Shown here one piece after another: positions 52,011-61,146 of a stretch of 64,000 bases of DNA (the first letter of the stretch is position 1; each line of letters starts with the position of its first letter). Position numbers and translations under genes: made by a program. Source of the stretch: an uncultured bacterium (GTDB lineage Bacteria > Bacteroidota > Bacteroidia > Bacteroidales > Bacteroidaceae). The stretch is taken from the NCBI GenBank assembly GCA_905216025.1, contig CAJMSE010000012.1, positions 1 through 64,000 of the forward strand. The letters run 5' to 3'. The notes under the pieces are model-generated. The model ran no database searches. It worked only from the letters and a program-made list of their open reading frames with translations, and had not been told where the DNA came from.

Positions 52011-54217
52011 ACTCTTTCCACCTGCTTCACACCTTTCACCATGCGCAGTTTGCGCATCAGTGCCTCCATCTTGGATGTGTCGTCAATCATGACGACAAGG
52101 TTTCCGCGGAACAGTCCGTCGTTACTGTCGATGCTTATGCTGCGCAGCACGAGTTTCTCGTCCTTGCTGATGATGCTCGTCAGGTTGTTGACGATTCCTA
52201 TGTCGTCGTTTCCGATGACACGGAGCGTTATCGCATATTGCGAAGAACCCTTGCCGCTCCATTTCGCCTTGACCACCCTGTAGCCGAAACGCTTGCGCAG
52301 TTCGGCCGCGTTCGGGCAGTCGCAGCGGTGTATCTTTATGCCGCCGCTCACCGTCACGAAACCGAACACGTCGTCGCCGTATATCGGATGGCAGCACTTT
52401 GCCAGCTGATAGTCGAGTCCTTTCAGGTTTCTGTCTATCACAAGAACGTCGTCGCTGCCGCGTCCGGCCTGCTCGTTGTCTGCCGTGAAGTTGAATTCCT
52501 CGGCGCTCCGTGCCGGTCCTTCCTGTTTCACTCCCGTTTCGCGTGACTGTATTTCGAGGTATTTGTCTATCACGACGTTTATGTCGAGGTCTCCCTCGGC
52601 TATCTGCTTGTAGAAGTCGCTGACCTCCTTGTACCCGAGTTTCGTTATCAGCCTGGCCATGTACGACTCCTCGAGCTCAATCTTGCGGTTCTTGAACTTG
52701 CGCTCGATCATCTCTTTTGCAAAGAGCCCCTCCTTCACCTGAGTCTCCTTTATGGCCAGCCTGACCTTCGACTTTGCCCTCGATGTCTTCACGATGTTTA
52801 GCCAGTCGTGCTTCGGTTTCTGACTGTTGGAGGTTATTATCTCTATCTGGTCGCCGCTGTGCAGCTGCTCGCGTATGTTGACAATCTTGTTGTTGATTCT
52901 CGCTCCGGTGCAGCTGTTGCCTATCTTGGAGTGTATGTGGTATGCGAAGTCGAGCACGGTGGCTCCTTTCGGAAACTTGAAGAGGTCGCCCTTCGGCGTG
53001 AACACGAACACCTCGTCCTCGTATAGGTCCATCTTGAACTGGTCCATCACCTGCAGGTCGTCGCTCGTCTCAAGTATGTTTCTTATGTTTGTCAGCCATT
53101 CGTCGAGCCCTGTCTCTCCCTTTATGCCTTTATATCGCCAGTGTGCGGCCACGCCCCGCTCCGCAACCTCGTCCATGCGTTCCGTGCGAATCTGTACTTC
53201 CACCCACTTCTGCTCCGGGCCGAGCACAGTGATGTGCAGGCTCTCGTAACCGTTCGACTTCGGCACCGACAGCCAGTCGCGCAGCCGCTTGGGGTTCGGC
53301 TGGTACATGTCTGTCACTATAGAGTAAGCCTGCCAACAGTGCATCTTCTCCTTTTCGAGGTCCGTCTCTATGATGATGCGTATTGCGAAAAGGTCGTATA
53401 TGCCCTCGAAGCCACACTTCTGCTTCTTCATCTTCTGCCAGATGGAGTGTATGCTCTTGGTACGACCCTTCATGTGGAATTTCAGTCCGGCTGCCGTGAG
53501 GCTTTCCTTTATCGGTCCTATGAACCTGTCTATATATAGGTCGCGTGCCTTCTTGGTGGCATTCAGCTTCTCCTTAATCATGTAGTAGGCGTCGTGCTCA
53601 AGGTATTTGAGCGACAGGTCCTCGAGCTCGCTCTTCAGTTTGTAGAGTCCGAGCTTGTGCGCCAGCGGCGCATAGAGGTATGCCGCCTCCTCCGATACCT
53701 TCATCTTGTCGTCCATGTTGCCGCAGTCGCGTATCTGCCGCATCAGGTTCACGCGGTCTGCAATCATTATCAGTATGACGCGCATGTCTTCCGCGAACGA
53801 CAGCAGCAAGTTACGGAAGTTCTCGCTCTCCACCACCGGGTTCTTGGCATACAGGTCTGCAATGCGCAGAAGTCCGTGGAGGATGCGGGCCACAGACTCT
53901 CCGAACTCTTCCCTGACCTCGTCTATCGTCGTATATCCGCCTGAGATGCTCGGATGCAGCAGAATCGCCAGCACGGCATCGCGCTTGAGTCCTATTTCCT
54001 CTACGACAATCTGGGCCGTCTGAAACCCGAGCAGAATCGGGTTAAGCCCGAACACGTCGCGGACCACCTGGTTGTTGTCAATCGAATTCAGGAGATGCCT
54101 GCGCATCTTTTCCTCATCGCCGTCAAGCAGCGATGCCCCGATGGCCGTTTTCAGTCCGGTATAAAGCGCCTGCGTCTCCGCCCTTTCCGTCTCCGTAAAT
54201 TCAAAAGTCCCGGTCAT
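52007..54217 (-). CDS. RelA/SpoT homologue ((p)ppGpp synthetase), hydrolase motif degenerate
   Basis: A 736-residue RSH protein. The N-terminal hydrolase-like domain has LLHPSISGGYTTIDEV near residue 86 where the family usually has LLHD...VED, so the HD pair is broken, and ILIMIADRVNLMRQIRDC replaces the usual K-ADR-HNMRT. The synthetase domain is intact: RIIIETDLE, LRDWLSVPKSNGYESLH near 305, VEVQIRT and AERGVAAHW. TGS (VFVFTPKGDLFKFPKGATVL near 395), zinc-finger-like (CCHPIYGDDVFGFV) and C-terminal ACT domains follow. I infer a mainly synthetase-active stringent-response enzyme. Promoter at 54249-54256. Confidence 0.92.
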   Translation of the reverse strand: MTGTFEFTETERAETQALYTGLKTAIGASLLDGDEEKMRRHLLNSIDNNQVVRDVFGLNPILLGFQTAQIVVEEIGLKRDAVLAILLHPSISGGYTTIDEVREEFGESVARILHGLLRIADLYAKNPVVESENFRNLLLSFAEDMRVILIMIADRVNLMRQIRDCGNMDDKMKVSEEAAYLYAPLAHKLGLYKLKSELEDLSLKYLEHDAYYMIKEKLNATKKARDLYIDRFIGPIKESLTAAGLKFHMKGRTKSIHSIWQKMKKQKCGFEGIYDLFAIRIIIETDLEKEKMHCWQAYSIVTDMYQPNPKRLRDWLSVPKSNGYESLHITVLGPEQKWVEVQIRTERMDEVAERGVAAHWRYKGIKGETGLDEWLTNIRNILETSDDLQVMDQFKMDLYEDEVFVFTPKGDLFKFPKGATVLDFAYHIHSKIGNSCTGARINNKIVNIREQLHSGDQIEIITSNSQKPKHDWLNIVKTSRAKSKVRLAIKETQVKEGLFAKEMIERKFKNRKIELEESYMARLITKLGYKEVSDFYKQIAEGDLDINVVIDKYLEIQSRETGVKQEGPARSAEEFNFTADNEQAGRGSDDVLVIDRNLKGLDYQLAKCCHPIYGDDVFGFVTVSGGIKIHRCDCPNAAELRKRFGYRVVKAKWSGKGSSQYAITLRVIGNDDIGIVNNLTSIISKDEKLVLRSISIDSNDGLFRGNLVVMIDDTSKMEALMRKLRMVKGVKQVERV

Positions 54218-54248
54218 AATAATGTGTCTGTTTGTTAATATAATGATG

Positions 54249-54256
54249 CAAAGATA
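54249..54256 (-). promoter_or_regulatory. -7 element for the RSH gene
   Basis: The minus strand reads TATCTTTG followed by CATC, about 32 bases before the start codon. Confidence 0.5.
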
Positions 54257-54298
54257 CGATTTTTATTCGATTTCTTCGGTTTTCTGATAAAAAGTTGT

Positions 54299-54306
54299 TA
54301 TATTTG
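54299..54306 (+). promoter_or_regulatory. -7 element for the DUF4301 gene
   Basis: TATATTTG followed by CTGC, 36 bases before the ATG at 54342. The RSH and DUF4301 genes are divergent. Confidence 0.52.
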
Positions 54307-54341
54307 CTGCATATATTGTTTTATAAACACATCAATTATTT

Positions 54342-55859
54342 ATGTTATCACAAGAAGACCTTAAACAGATCGCCCTCAAAGGCATGACCGAGGAGCAGAT
54401 CAATACTCAGTTGAAACAGTTTGAAACCGGATTCCCGTTTCTTAAGTTGGAAGCAGCTGCAAGTATCGGGCACGGCATAGTGGCACCGGAAGCCGATGAG
54501 CGCACCAAATACGATGAGGCATGGGAAAGCTACAAGGCTGAAGGCCGGAAGGTTGTCAAGTTTGTTCCCGCCTCGGGTGCGGCAAGCCGCATGTTCAAGG
54601 ATGTTTTCTCGTTCGTAAGTGCAGACTACTCCATCCCGACAACCGACTTCGAGAAGCGCTATTTCGACAATATCTCCAAGTTCGCGTTCTACGGTGTACT
54701 CGACGAGACCTGCCGCAAGAATGAAGGCAAGGGCATCGGCGAACTCATGGCAGAAGGCAACTACAAAGCCGTGGCAGAGAACATGCTCAGCAGCAAGGGG
54801 CTGAACTACGGCCAGCTGCCGAAGGGACTGCTCCTATTCCATAAGTACGACGACGGCGTGCGCACACCGATGGAGGAGCATCTCGTGGAGGGTGCACTGT
54901 ATGCGGCAAGCAACAACGAGGCACACGTGCACTTCACCGTGAGCCATGAGCACATGCCGCTGTTCAAGCAGAAGGTGGCAGAGAAAGCCGAGGTATATGC
55001 AAAGAAGTACAACATCAGCTACGACATCACTTTCTCCGAGCAGAAATCGAGCACAGACACCGTTGCCGCGAATCCGGACAACACCCCGTTCAGAAACGAC
55101 GACGGCACGCTGCTGTTCCGTCCGGGCGGCCACGGCGCACTCATCGAGAACCTGAACGAGATAGACGCCGACGTCATATTCATCAAGAACATCGACAACG
55201 TCGTGCCAGACAGACTCAAGAAGGAGACTGTAGACTACAAGCAGGTCATCGCCGGAATACTCGTCACGCTGCAGGCCAAGGCCTTCGGATATCTGAGACT
55301 GCTCGACACCGGCAACTATACCCACGACCAGCTTGAGGAGATAATACGCTTCGTGCAGCAGGAGCTGTGCTGCCGCAACAAGGACATCAAGAACCTGGAA
55401 GACGCCGAGCTGGTGATCTACCTCCGGAAGAAGCTCAACCGCCCCATGCGCGTGTGCGGAGTGGTGAAGAATGTGGGCGAGCCTGGCGGCGGACCGTTCC
55501 TCACTTACAACCAGGACGGCACGGTAAGCCTTCAGATATTGGAAAGCAGCCAGATAGACAAGAACAACCGGGAGTACATGGAAATGTTTACCAAGGGCAC
55601 GCATTTCAACCCTGTAGACCTCGTCTGCGCCGTGAAGGACTATACCGGCAAGCCGTTCAACCTGCCCGACTTCGTCGACCGTACCACCGGATTCATCAGC
55701 AGCAAGAGCAAGGGCGGCAAGGAGCTGAAAGCCCTCGAGCTGCCCGGACTGTGGAACGGAGCTATGAGCGACTGGAACACGATATTCGTTGAAGTGCCCC
55801 TCGGCACGTTCAACCCAGTGAAGACGGTCAACGACCTGCTGCGCGAACAGCATCAGTAA
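54342..55859 (+). CDS. DUF4301-family protein
   Basis: A 505-residue cytoplasmic protein matching DUF4301 over its whole length. Conserved segments include VVKFVPASGAASRMFKDVF near residues 72-90, LLLFHKYDDGVRTPMEEHL near 163, FRPGGHGALIENLNEIDADV near 259 and VVKNVGEPGGGPFLTYNQDG near 375. The phosphate-loop-like PASGAASRM and RPGGHGALI patterns hint at a nucleotidyltransferase or sugar-nucleotide-type fold, but no activity is known to me. Codon use suggests good expression. It stands alone with its own promoter. Confidence 0.88.
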   Translation: MLSQEDLKQIALKGMTEEQINTQLKQFETGFPFLKLEAAASIGHGIVAPEADERTKYDEAWESYKAEGRKVVKFVPASGAASRMFKDVFSFVSADYSIPTTDFEKRYFDNISKFAFYGVLDETCRKNEGKGIGELMAEGNYKAVAENMLSSKGLNYGQLPKGLLLFHKYDDGVRTPMEEHLVEGALYAASNNEAHVHFTVSHEHMPLFKQKVAEKAEVYAKKYNISYDITFSEQKSSTDTVAANPDNTPFRNDDGTLLFRPGGHGALIENLNEIDADVIFIKNIDNVVPDRLKKETVDYKQVIAGILVTLQAKAFGYLRLLDTGNYTHDQLEEIIRFVQQELCCRNKDIKNLEDAELVIYLRKKLNRPMRVCGVVKNVGEPGGGPFLTYNQDGTVSLQILESSQIDKNNREYMEMFTKGTHFNPVDLVCAVKDYTGKPFNLPDFVDRTTGFISSKSKGGKELKALELPGLWNGAMSDWNTIFVEVPLGTFNPVKTVNDLLREQHQ

Positions 55860-55997
55860 GAGACATCCCCACAAGGGATATAACTTTTATATACCATCTG
55901 CATAACATCATGTAACACATGAATTTATGCAGGTGGCATTATTCTTTTTCTTCATTCCACTATCCGCTCGGTTACAGTGCATGTTCCACCATACTTT

Positions 55998-56165
55998 CCG
56001 CCAGCTCTCAAAAACGTTTGGCGCAGCCCTCAAAAACTCTTTTGATAGCTGGCACAAACACGTTTGAAAGAAGGCACGACACATCAGCGGACAACCCGTC
56101 ACACCATCAAAGCGCCTCCACCGCATCATCAGAACGGCCCCGTTGCACCATCACCGGCAACTGCT
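55998..56165. repeat. Dispersed noncoding repeat, copy B
   Basis: Collinear with copy A (34011-34175), same orientation; see that entry for the shared blocks. Includes a tcaaaaactcttttga palindrome at 56030-56045. The rest of the 55860-56350 gap contains weak caccatca-type sub-repeats and the lon promoter, and no gene. Confidence 0.75.
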
Positions 56166-56323
56166 GTCAGAGCCGTCAACGCATACTCCGGCTGCACCTG
56201 AAAAGCCGCTACATACCAGCTTTCACCTCCCAAAACAATGCCGACAGACCCTTTTCACGTCAAATAAAACTATATTTAACCCCAATTTGTTTCTTTCTTT
56301 TCCGTTTTTACATTGATATTTAG

Positions 56324-56331
56324 TAACTTTG
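56324..56331 (+). promoter_or_regulatory. -7 element of the lon operon
   Basis: TAACTTTG followed by CAGT, 19 bases before the lon ATG. No CIRCE-type heat-shock inverted repeat was recognised nearby. Confidence 0.55.
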
Positions 56332-56350
56332 CAGTCCGATTTACATAATT

Positions 56351-58801
56351 ATGGACAACAAGCAAAACAACAAAGCATTCTCAATGATTGCAGACATTGA
56401 GGGCGACTTCTGCGATTTATCAAATATCAACATGCCTGAGACCATGCCCATTCTGGCCGTCAGGAACCTCGTGCTTTTCCCAGGCGTCGTATCTCCGATA
56501 CTCATCGGACGCGAATCGAGCATGACACTCGTGAAAAGAGCCGAGAAATCGGGCGCGCTGATAGGCATAGTATGCCAGCGGGACCCCGAAGTGGACGAGC
56601 CGGGAAAGAACGATCTGTACGAGTTCGGCGTCTTTGCAAAGATTGTCAAGATACTGACGCTGCCCAACAACAACATCACAGCCATCATACAGGGCCTCGG
56701 CAGACTGAAGCTGAACAGCATACAGCGCCGGAAGCCCTATCTCACAGGAAAGGTCGAGGCCGCTCCCGAGATTTTCCCATCTGACAAGGACAAGGAGTTT
56801 GCCGCTGCAATGGAAGACCTCCGCAGCACAACGGCCGAGTACGTGAAAATCAACGACGACATACCTGAAGAGGCCACGTTCGCCATCCGCAACGTCAACA
56901 ACGACATGATGGCCCTCAACTTCATCTGCTCGAACATGCTGCCATCCATCGTGGAAAAGATGGAACTGCTGACGATGGACTCCATAAAGGGCAGGCTGTT
57001 CAACGCATTGAGGATTATAAACAGGGAACTCTCGCTGCAGAGCCTGAAGCAGGAGATACGCAACAGAACGCGCGATGACATCGATGAACAGCAGAAAAAC
57101 TATTTCCTTCAGCAGCAGATAAAGAACATACAGGCCGAGATAGGTAACGGAGAGAGCTCGCCCGAAAAGCGTGAACTGCTCGACAAGGCCCAGACAAAGA
57201 ACTGGTCGGACGAAACAGCAAGCATTTTCTATAAGGAAACAGAGAAGCTCGACCAGCTGAACCCGCAGAGCCCGGAATATAACGTGCAGCTGACCTATCT
57301 GCAGACGTTCGTGGCACTGCCGTGGAACGAGTATACCAAGGACGACATGAACATCGGCCGGGCACGCCGTATCCTTGACAAAGACCACTACGGCATGGAG
57401 AAGGTGAAGGAGAGAATACTCGAATACATCGCAATCCTCAGTCTGCGCGGCGACCTGAAATCGCCCATCCTCTGCCTATATGGTCCTCCTGGTGTCGGCA
57501 AGACGAGCCTCGGCAAGAGCATTGCCGCCGCCATGAACCGCAAGTATGTGCGCGTGTCCCTCGGCGGATTGCACGATGAGGCAGAAATCCGCGGGCACCG
57601 CCGGACATATATCGGCGCCATGCCGGGCCGCATAATAAAGAACGTACAGAAAGCCGGCTCGTCGAATCCGGTGTTCATTCTCGATGAAATCGACAAGATA
57701 ACGCAGAACACCGTCAACGGCGACCCTGCGTCGGCACTGCTCGAAGTGCTCGACCCGGAACAGAACTCGGCTTTCCATGACAACTATCTCGACGTCGACT
57801 TCGACCTGTCAAAGATTCTCTTCATCGCCACGGCGAACGACCTCAACACCATTCCGAGGCCGCTGCTCGACCGCATGGAGATTATCGAAGTGAGCGGCTA
57901 CATCACTGAAGAGAAGACCGAGATTGCCCGCCGCCACCTCATACCGAAAGAAAAGGACAACACCGGACTCAAGGACGAGAAGCAGCTGACCTTCAGCAAG
58001 AAGGCCATAGAGAAGATTATAGAGCAATATACGCGCGAAAGCGGTGTGCGCCAGCTTGAGAAGCAGGTGAACAAGGCCCTGCGCAAGCTCGCCTTTGCCA
58101 AGGCCGAGAACGAGGTGCTGCCCTACACCAAGATTACTCCGGAACTGATAGAGACCCTGCTGGGCAAGCCGCCATACTATCGCGACATATATCAGGGCAA
58201 CTCATACGCAGGCGTCGTGACCGGTCTTGCATGGACGAGCGTGGGCGGTGAGATACTGTTCATCGAGACGAGCCTGAGCAAGGGAAAGGGCTCGAAACTG
58301 ACGCTGACCGGAAACCTCGGAGACGTGATGAAGGAGTCGGCCGTGCTCGCATTGGAGTATGTCAAGGCACATGCTGACAAGCTCAACATCGACTACAGGA
58401 TTTTCGACAACTGGAACATGCACATCCATGTGCCGGAGGGCGCCACTCCGAAGGACGGACCGTCTGCCGGAATAACCATCGCGACGTCCATTGCATCGGC
58501 ACTGACGCAGCGCAAGGTCAGAAGAAACACTGCAATGACAGGCGAGATAACACTGAGAGGCAAGGTGTTACCCGTGGGAGGCATCAAAGAGAAAATACTG
58601 GCGGCCAAGCGTGCCGGCATAACGGACATACTGATGTGCCGCGAAAACAAGAAAGACATCGACGAAATACCTGAGATATACCTGCATGGCGTCAGCTTCC
58701 ACTATGTGGAGAACGTGCAGGACGTATGGGACTATGCCCTCACCGATGAAATCGTGGATAATCCGCTGGTATTCACTATTGACGAAGACAAGAAAGAATG
58801 A
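56351..58801 (+). CDS. lon: ATP-dependent Lon protease
   Basis: An 816-residue Lon. The N-terminal substrate domain starts MPILAVRNLVLFPGVVSPIL near residue 36. The AAA+ module has LCLYGPPGVGKTSLGKSIAA (Walker A near 380) and PVFILDEIDKI (Walker B). The C-terminal serine-lysine protease has PEGATPKDGPSAGITIATS, with catalytic serine near 706, and GEITLRGKVLPVGGIKEKIL with the catalytic lysine near 749. Degrades damaged and regulatory proteins. First gene of the lon-tgt-lptG-DEAD operon, overlapping tgt by four bases (ATGA). Confidence 0.97.
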   Translation: MDNKQNNKAFSMIADIEGDFCDLSNINMPETMPILAVRNLVLFPGVVSPILIGRESSMTLVKRAEKSGALIGIVCQRDPEVDEPGKNDLYEFGVFAKIVKILTLPNNNITAIIQGLGRLKLNSIQRRKPYLTGKVEAAPEIFPSDKDKEFAAAMEDLRSTTAEYVKINDDIPEEATFAIRNVNNDMMALNFICSNMLPSIVEKMELLTMDSIKGRLFNALRIINRELSLQSLKQEIRNRTRDDIDEQQKNYFLQQQIKNIQAEIGNGESSPEKRELLDKAQTKNWSDETASIFYKETEKLDQLNPQSPEYNVQLTYLQTFVALPWNEYTKDDMNIGRARRILDKDHYGMEKVKERILEYIAILSLRGDLKSPILCLYGPPGVGKTSLGKSIAAAMNRKYVRVSLGGLHDEAEIRGHRRTYIGAMPGRIIKNVQKAGSSNPVFILDEIDKITQNTVNGDPASALLEVLDPEQNSAFHDNYLDVDFDLSKILFIATANDLNTIPRPLLDRMEIIEVSGYITEEKTEIARRHLIPKEKDNTGLKDEKQLTFSKKAIEKIIEQYTRESGVRQLEKQVNKALRKLAFAKAENEVLPYTKITPELIETLLGKPPYYRDIYQGNSYAGVVTGLAWTSVGGEILFIETSLSKGKGSKLTLTGNLGDVMKESAVLALEYVKAHADKLNIDYRIFDNWNMHIHVPEGATPKDGPSAGITIATSIASALTQRKVRRNTAMTGEITLRGKVLPVGGIKEKILAAKRAGITDILMCRENKKDIDEIPEIYLHGVSFHYVENVQDVWDYALTDEIVDNPLVFTIDEDKKE

Positions 58802-59925
58802 AATTCGAACTGCAACATACCGATCCGGCATCCGATGCACGCACAGGTCTGATAACGACGGCACACGGACAGATAAAGACACCTATATTCATGCCCGTGG
58901 GCACATGCGGCAGCGTGAAGGGAGTGCATTTCAACGAACTGCGCGAGCAGGTCAAGGCCCAGATAATTCTCGGTAACACCTATCATCTCTATCTCCGACC
59001 CGGACTCGACACGCTGAAGGCTGCCGGCGGACTGCACCGGTTCATAGGCTGGGAGCGCCCGATACTGACCGACTCGGGAGGCTTTCAGGTGTTCTCGCTC
59101 ACCGGAATAAGGAAGCTGCGCGAGGACGGATGCGAGTTCAGGTCGCACATCGACGGCTCAAAGCATTTCTTCACCCCCGAGAACGTCATGGACACGGAAC
59201 GCATTATCGGTGCCGACATCATGATGGCATTCGACGAATGCCCGCCGGGACAGAGCGACTACGGCTATGCCAAGAAGAGCCTGGCACTGACACAGCGCTG
59301 GCTCGACAGATGCATAAAGCGCTTCAACGAGACCGGACCGCTTTACGGCCATGAGCAGACGCTCTTCCCAATCGTACAGGGGTGTACGTTCAAGGAACTC
59401 AGACGCGAGGCGGCGAAGTTCATCGCCGACAAAGGGGCCGACGGAAATGCCATCGGCGGACTGGCCGTGGGCGAGCCTACGGAAATCATGTATGAGATGA
59501 TCGAGACCGTCAACGAGATTCTGCCGAAGGACAAGCCGCGCTATCTCATGGGCGTGGGCACCCCGCAGAATATCCTCGAAGCCATCGAGCGCGGCGTTGA
59601 CATGTTCGACTGCGTCATGCCGACACGTAACGGCCGCAACGCGATGCTCTTCACATACAACGGAACGATGAACATGCGTAACAAGAAGTGGGAAAACGAC
59701 TTCTCGCCGATAGACGAGACGGGATGCGAGACAGACCAAATCTACACCAAGGCATATCTCCATCACCTGTTCAAGGCGCAGGAACTTCTCGCCATGCAGA
59801 TAGCAAGCATACACAACCTGGCTTTCTATCTCCGTCTCGTCACCGACGCGAGGGAGCATATCAAGCAGGGAGACTTCGTGGCATGGAAGCGCAGCGTGAT
59901 TGACAATCTCGGCAGGAGAGTTTAG
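58798..59925 (+). CDS. tgt: tRNA-guanine transglycosylase, altered zinc site
   Basis: A 375-residue enzyme exchanging G34 for preQ1 in queuosine tRNAs. Seen: GNTYHLYLRPGLD near residue 61, ILTDSGGFQVFSL near 91 (active-site Asp), GGLAVGEPTEIMYEM and GVDMFDCVMPTRNGRNAM near 263-280 (nucleophile region). The zinc-site loop reads TGCETDQIYTKAYL near 317; aligned to the usual CxCxxC this keeps only the middle cysteine (T, C, D), though the downstream HH is kept. The change may be normal in Bacteroidales. It overlaps lon and is followed 12 bp later by lptG. Confidence 0.94.
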   Translation: MKFELQHTDPASDARTGLITTAHGQIKTPIFMPVGTCGSVKGVHFNELREQVKAQIILGNTYHLYLRPGLDTLKAAGGLHRFIGWERPILTDSGGFQVFSLTGIRKLREDGCEFRSHIDGSKHFFTPENVMDTERIIGADIMMAFDECPPGQSDYGYAKKSLALTQRWLDRCIKRFNETGPLYGHEQTLFPIVQGCTFKELRREAAKFIADKGADGNAIGGLAVGEPTEIMYEMIETVNEILPKDKPRYLMGVGTPQNILEAIERGVDMFDCVMPTRNGRNAMLFTYNGTMNMRNKKWENDFSPIDETGCETDQIYTKAYLHHLFKAQELLAMQIASIHNLAFYLRLVTDAREHIKQGDFVAWKRSVIDNLGRRV

Positions 59926-59937
59926 AATAGAGGATAT

Positions 59938-61146
59938 ATGGAATATTATAAAATAAGGAAAAGGCATAAGACACTGCACCGCCTCCGTGCCGTCAGGCGC
60001 AGGATGGACAGTTGCGGCGCGGCCATGCACCGGCTCGGGGTTTTCAATCCGCTGAGATACGTGAAGCGGATGGACAGATATATAATAGGTAAGTTCATCG
60101 GAACGTATATCTATGCCATCGTGCTTATCATTTCCATATCCATCGTCTTCGACGTCAACGAGAACCTGGCGAAGTTCACCGTCTACCACGCGCCCTTGCG
60201 GGCGATAGTCTTTGACTATTATGCCAACTTCGTGCCGTACTTCGCCAACCTCTTCAGTCCGCTCTTCGTGTTCATCGCCGTGATATTCTTCACATCGAAA
60301 CTGGCCGGCAACTCCGAAATCATCGCCATGCTGGCATGCGGCATGAGCTTCAAGCGGCTGATGCGCCCGTACATGATATCGGCAGCCATGATATCGGTGC
60401 TGAACTTCTATCTCGGCTCATACATCATACCGAAAGGCACCGTGATAAGGCATAACTTCGAGTCACAATACAAGAACAACAAGAAGACGACGTCGGCCAG
60501 CAACGTGCAGCTGCAGGTCGGGAACGGCATCATAGCATGCATATCGCAGTATGACGACAAGTCAAAGACTGGCTACGGCTTCTTCCTCGACAAGTTCGAG
60601 AACAAGAAACTGGTGAGCCACATGACGGCAAACGTAATCAAATACGACACTATATCCGACTCACGCTATCACTGGAAGGTGATAAACTACAAGATACGCA
60701 CGCTCAAGGGCATGCGCGAGCATATCACCTCGGGATTCGAGATGGATACGGTGATAATGATGGAACCGATGGACCTCATATTCAACAAGGGACAGCAGGA
60801 AACGCTCACGAGTCCGGAACTGAAGCGGTACATATCGAAGCAGAAAGACCGCGGCTCCGGAAACGTCGTGCAGTATGAGGTGGAATACCACAAAAGGATA
60901 GCCACGTGCTTCGCGTCGTTCATCCTCACCATCATCGGAGCAAGCCTGAGCGCACGCAAGCGCAAGGGAGGCATGGGCCTGTATCTCGGCATCGGCATGG
61001 TGCTCAGCTTCTCGTACATCCTTCTCCAGGCCGTAAGCTCCACATTCGCAATAAACGCTAACACACCACCCATGCTCGCAGCATGGATTCCAAACCTGCT
61101 ATACTTCGTGATAGCATATTTCTGTTATAAAAAAGCACCAAACTGA
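59938..61146 (+). CDS. LptF/LptG-family (YjgP/YjgQ) lipopolysaccharide-export permease
   Basis: A 402-residue inner-membrane protein with six predicted membrane segments, three near residues 50-150 (IGTYIYAIVLIISISIVF; LFVFIAVIFFTSKL) and three after 315 (CFASFILTIIGASL; LYLGIGMVLSFSYILL; LLYFVIAYFCY), around a periplasmic jelly-roll-like middle. This is the LptFG pattern. The core starts near MDRYIIGKFIG (residue 45); the 44-residue basic N-terminal extension is unusual. An agagga ribosome site before 59938 supports the long form, while ATGs at 60025 and 60070 are alternatives. It overlaps the helicase start by one base. Confidence 0.88.
   Translation: MEYYKIRKRHKTLHRLRAVRRRMDSCGAAMHRLGVFNPLRYVKRMDRYIIGKFIGTYIYAIVLIISISIVFDVNENLAKFTVYHAPLRAIVFDYYANFVPYFANLFSPLFVFIAVIFFTSKLAGNSEIIAMLACGMSFKRLMRPYMISAAMISVLNFYLGSYIIPKGTVIRHNFESQYKNNKKTTSASNVQLQVGNGIIACISQYDDKSKTGYGFFLDKFENKKLVSHMTANVIKYDTISDSRYHWKVINYKIRTLKGMREHITSGFEMDTVIMMEPMDLIFNKGQQETLTSPELKRYISKQKDRGSGNVVQYEVEYHKRIATCFASFILTIIGASLSARKRKGGMGLYLGIGMVLSFSYILLQAVSSTFAINANTPPMLAAWIPNLLYFVIAYFCYKKAPN

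Noticed and set aside
54834..55874. 346-codon minus-strand frame opposite the DUF4301 gene
   Set aside because: Rich in H, L and V as expected of an antisense frame; the sense protein is a conserved family.
56000..56160. CRISPR-like array in the lon upstream gap
   Set aside because: The short caccatca-type sub-repeats are degenerate and irregularly spaced, with no equal-length spacers and no cas genes in the window.
59158..60189. 343-codon minus-strand frame across tgt and the lptG start
   Set aside because: It spans two real plus-strand genes and shows no domain signature.
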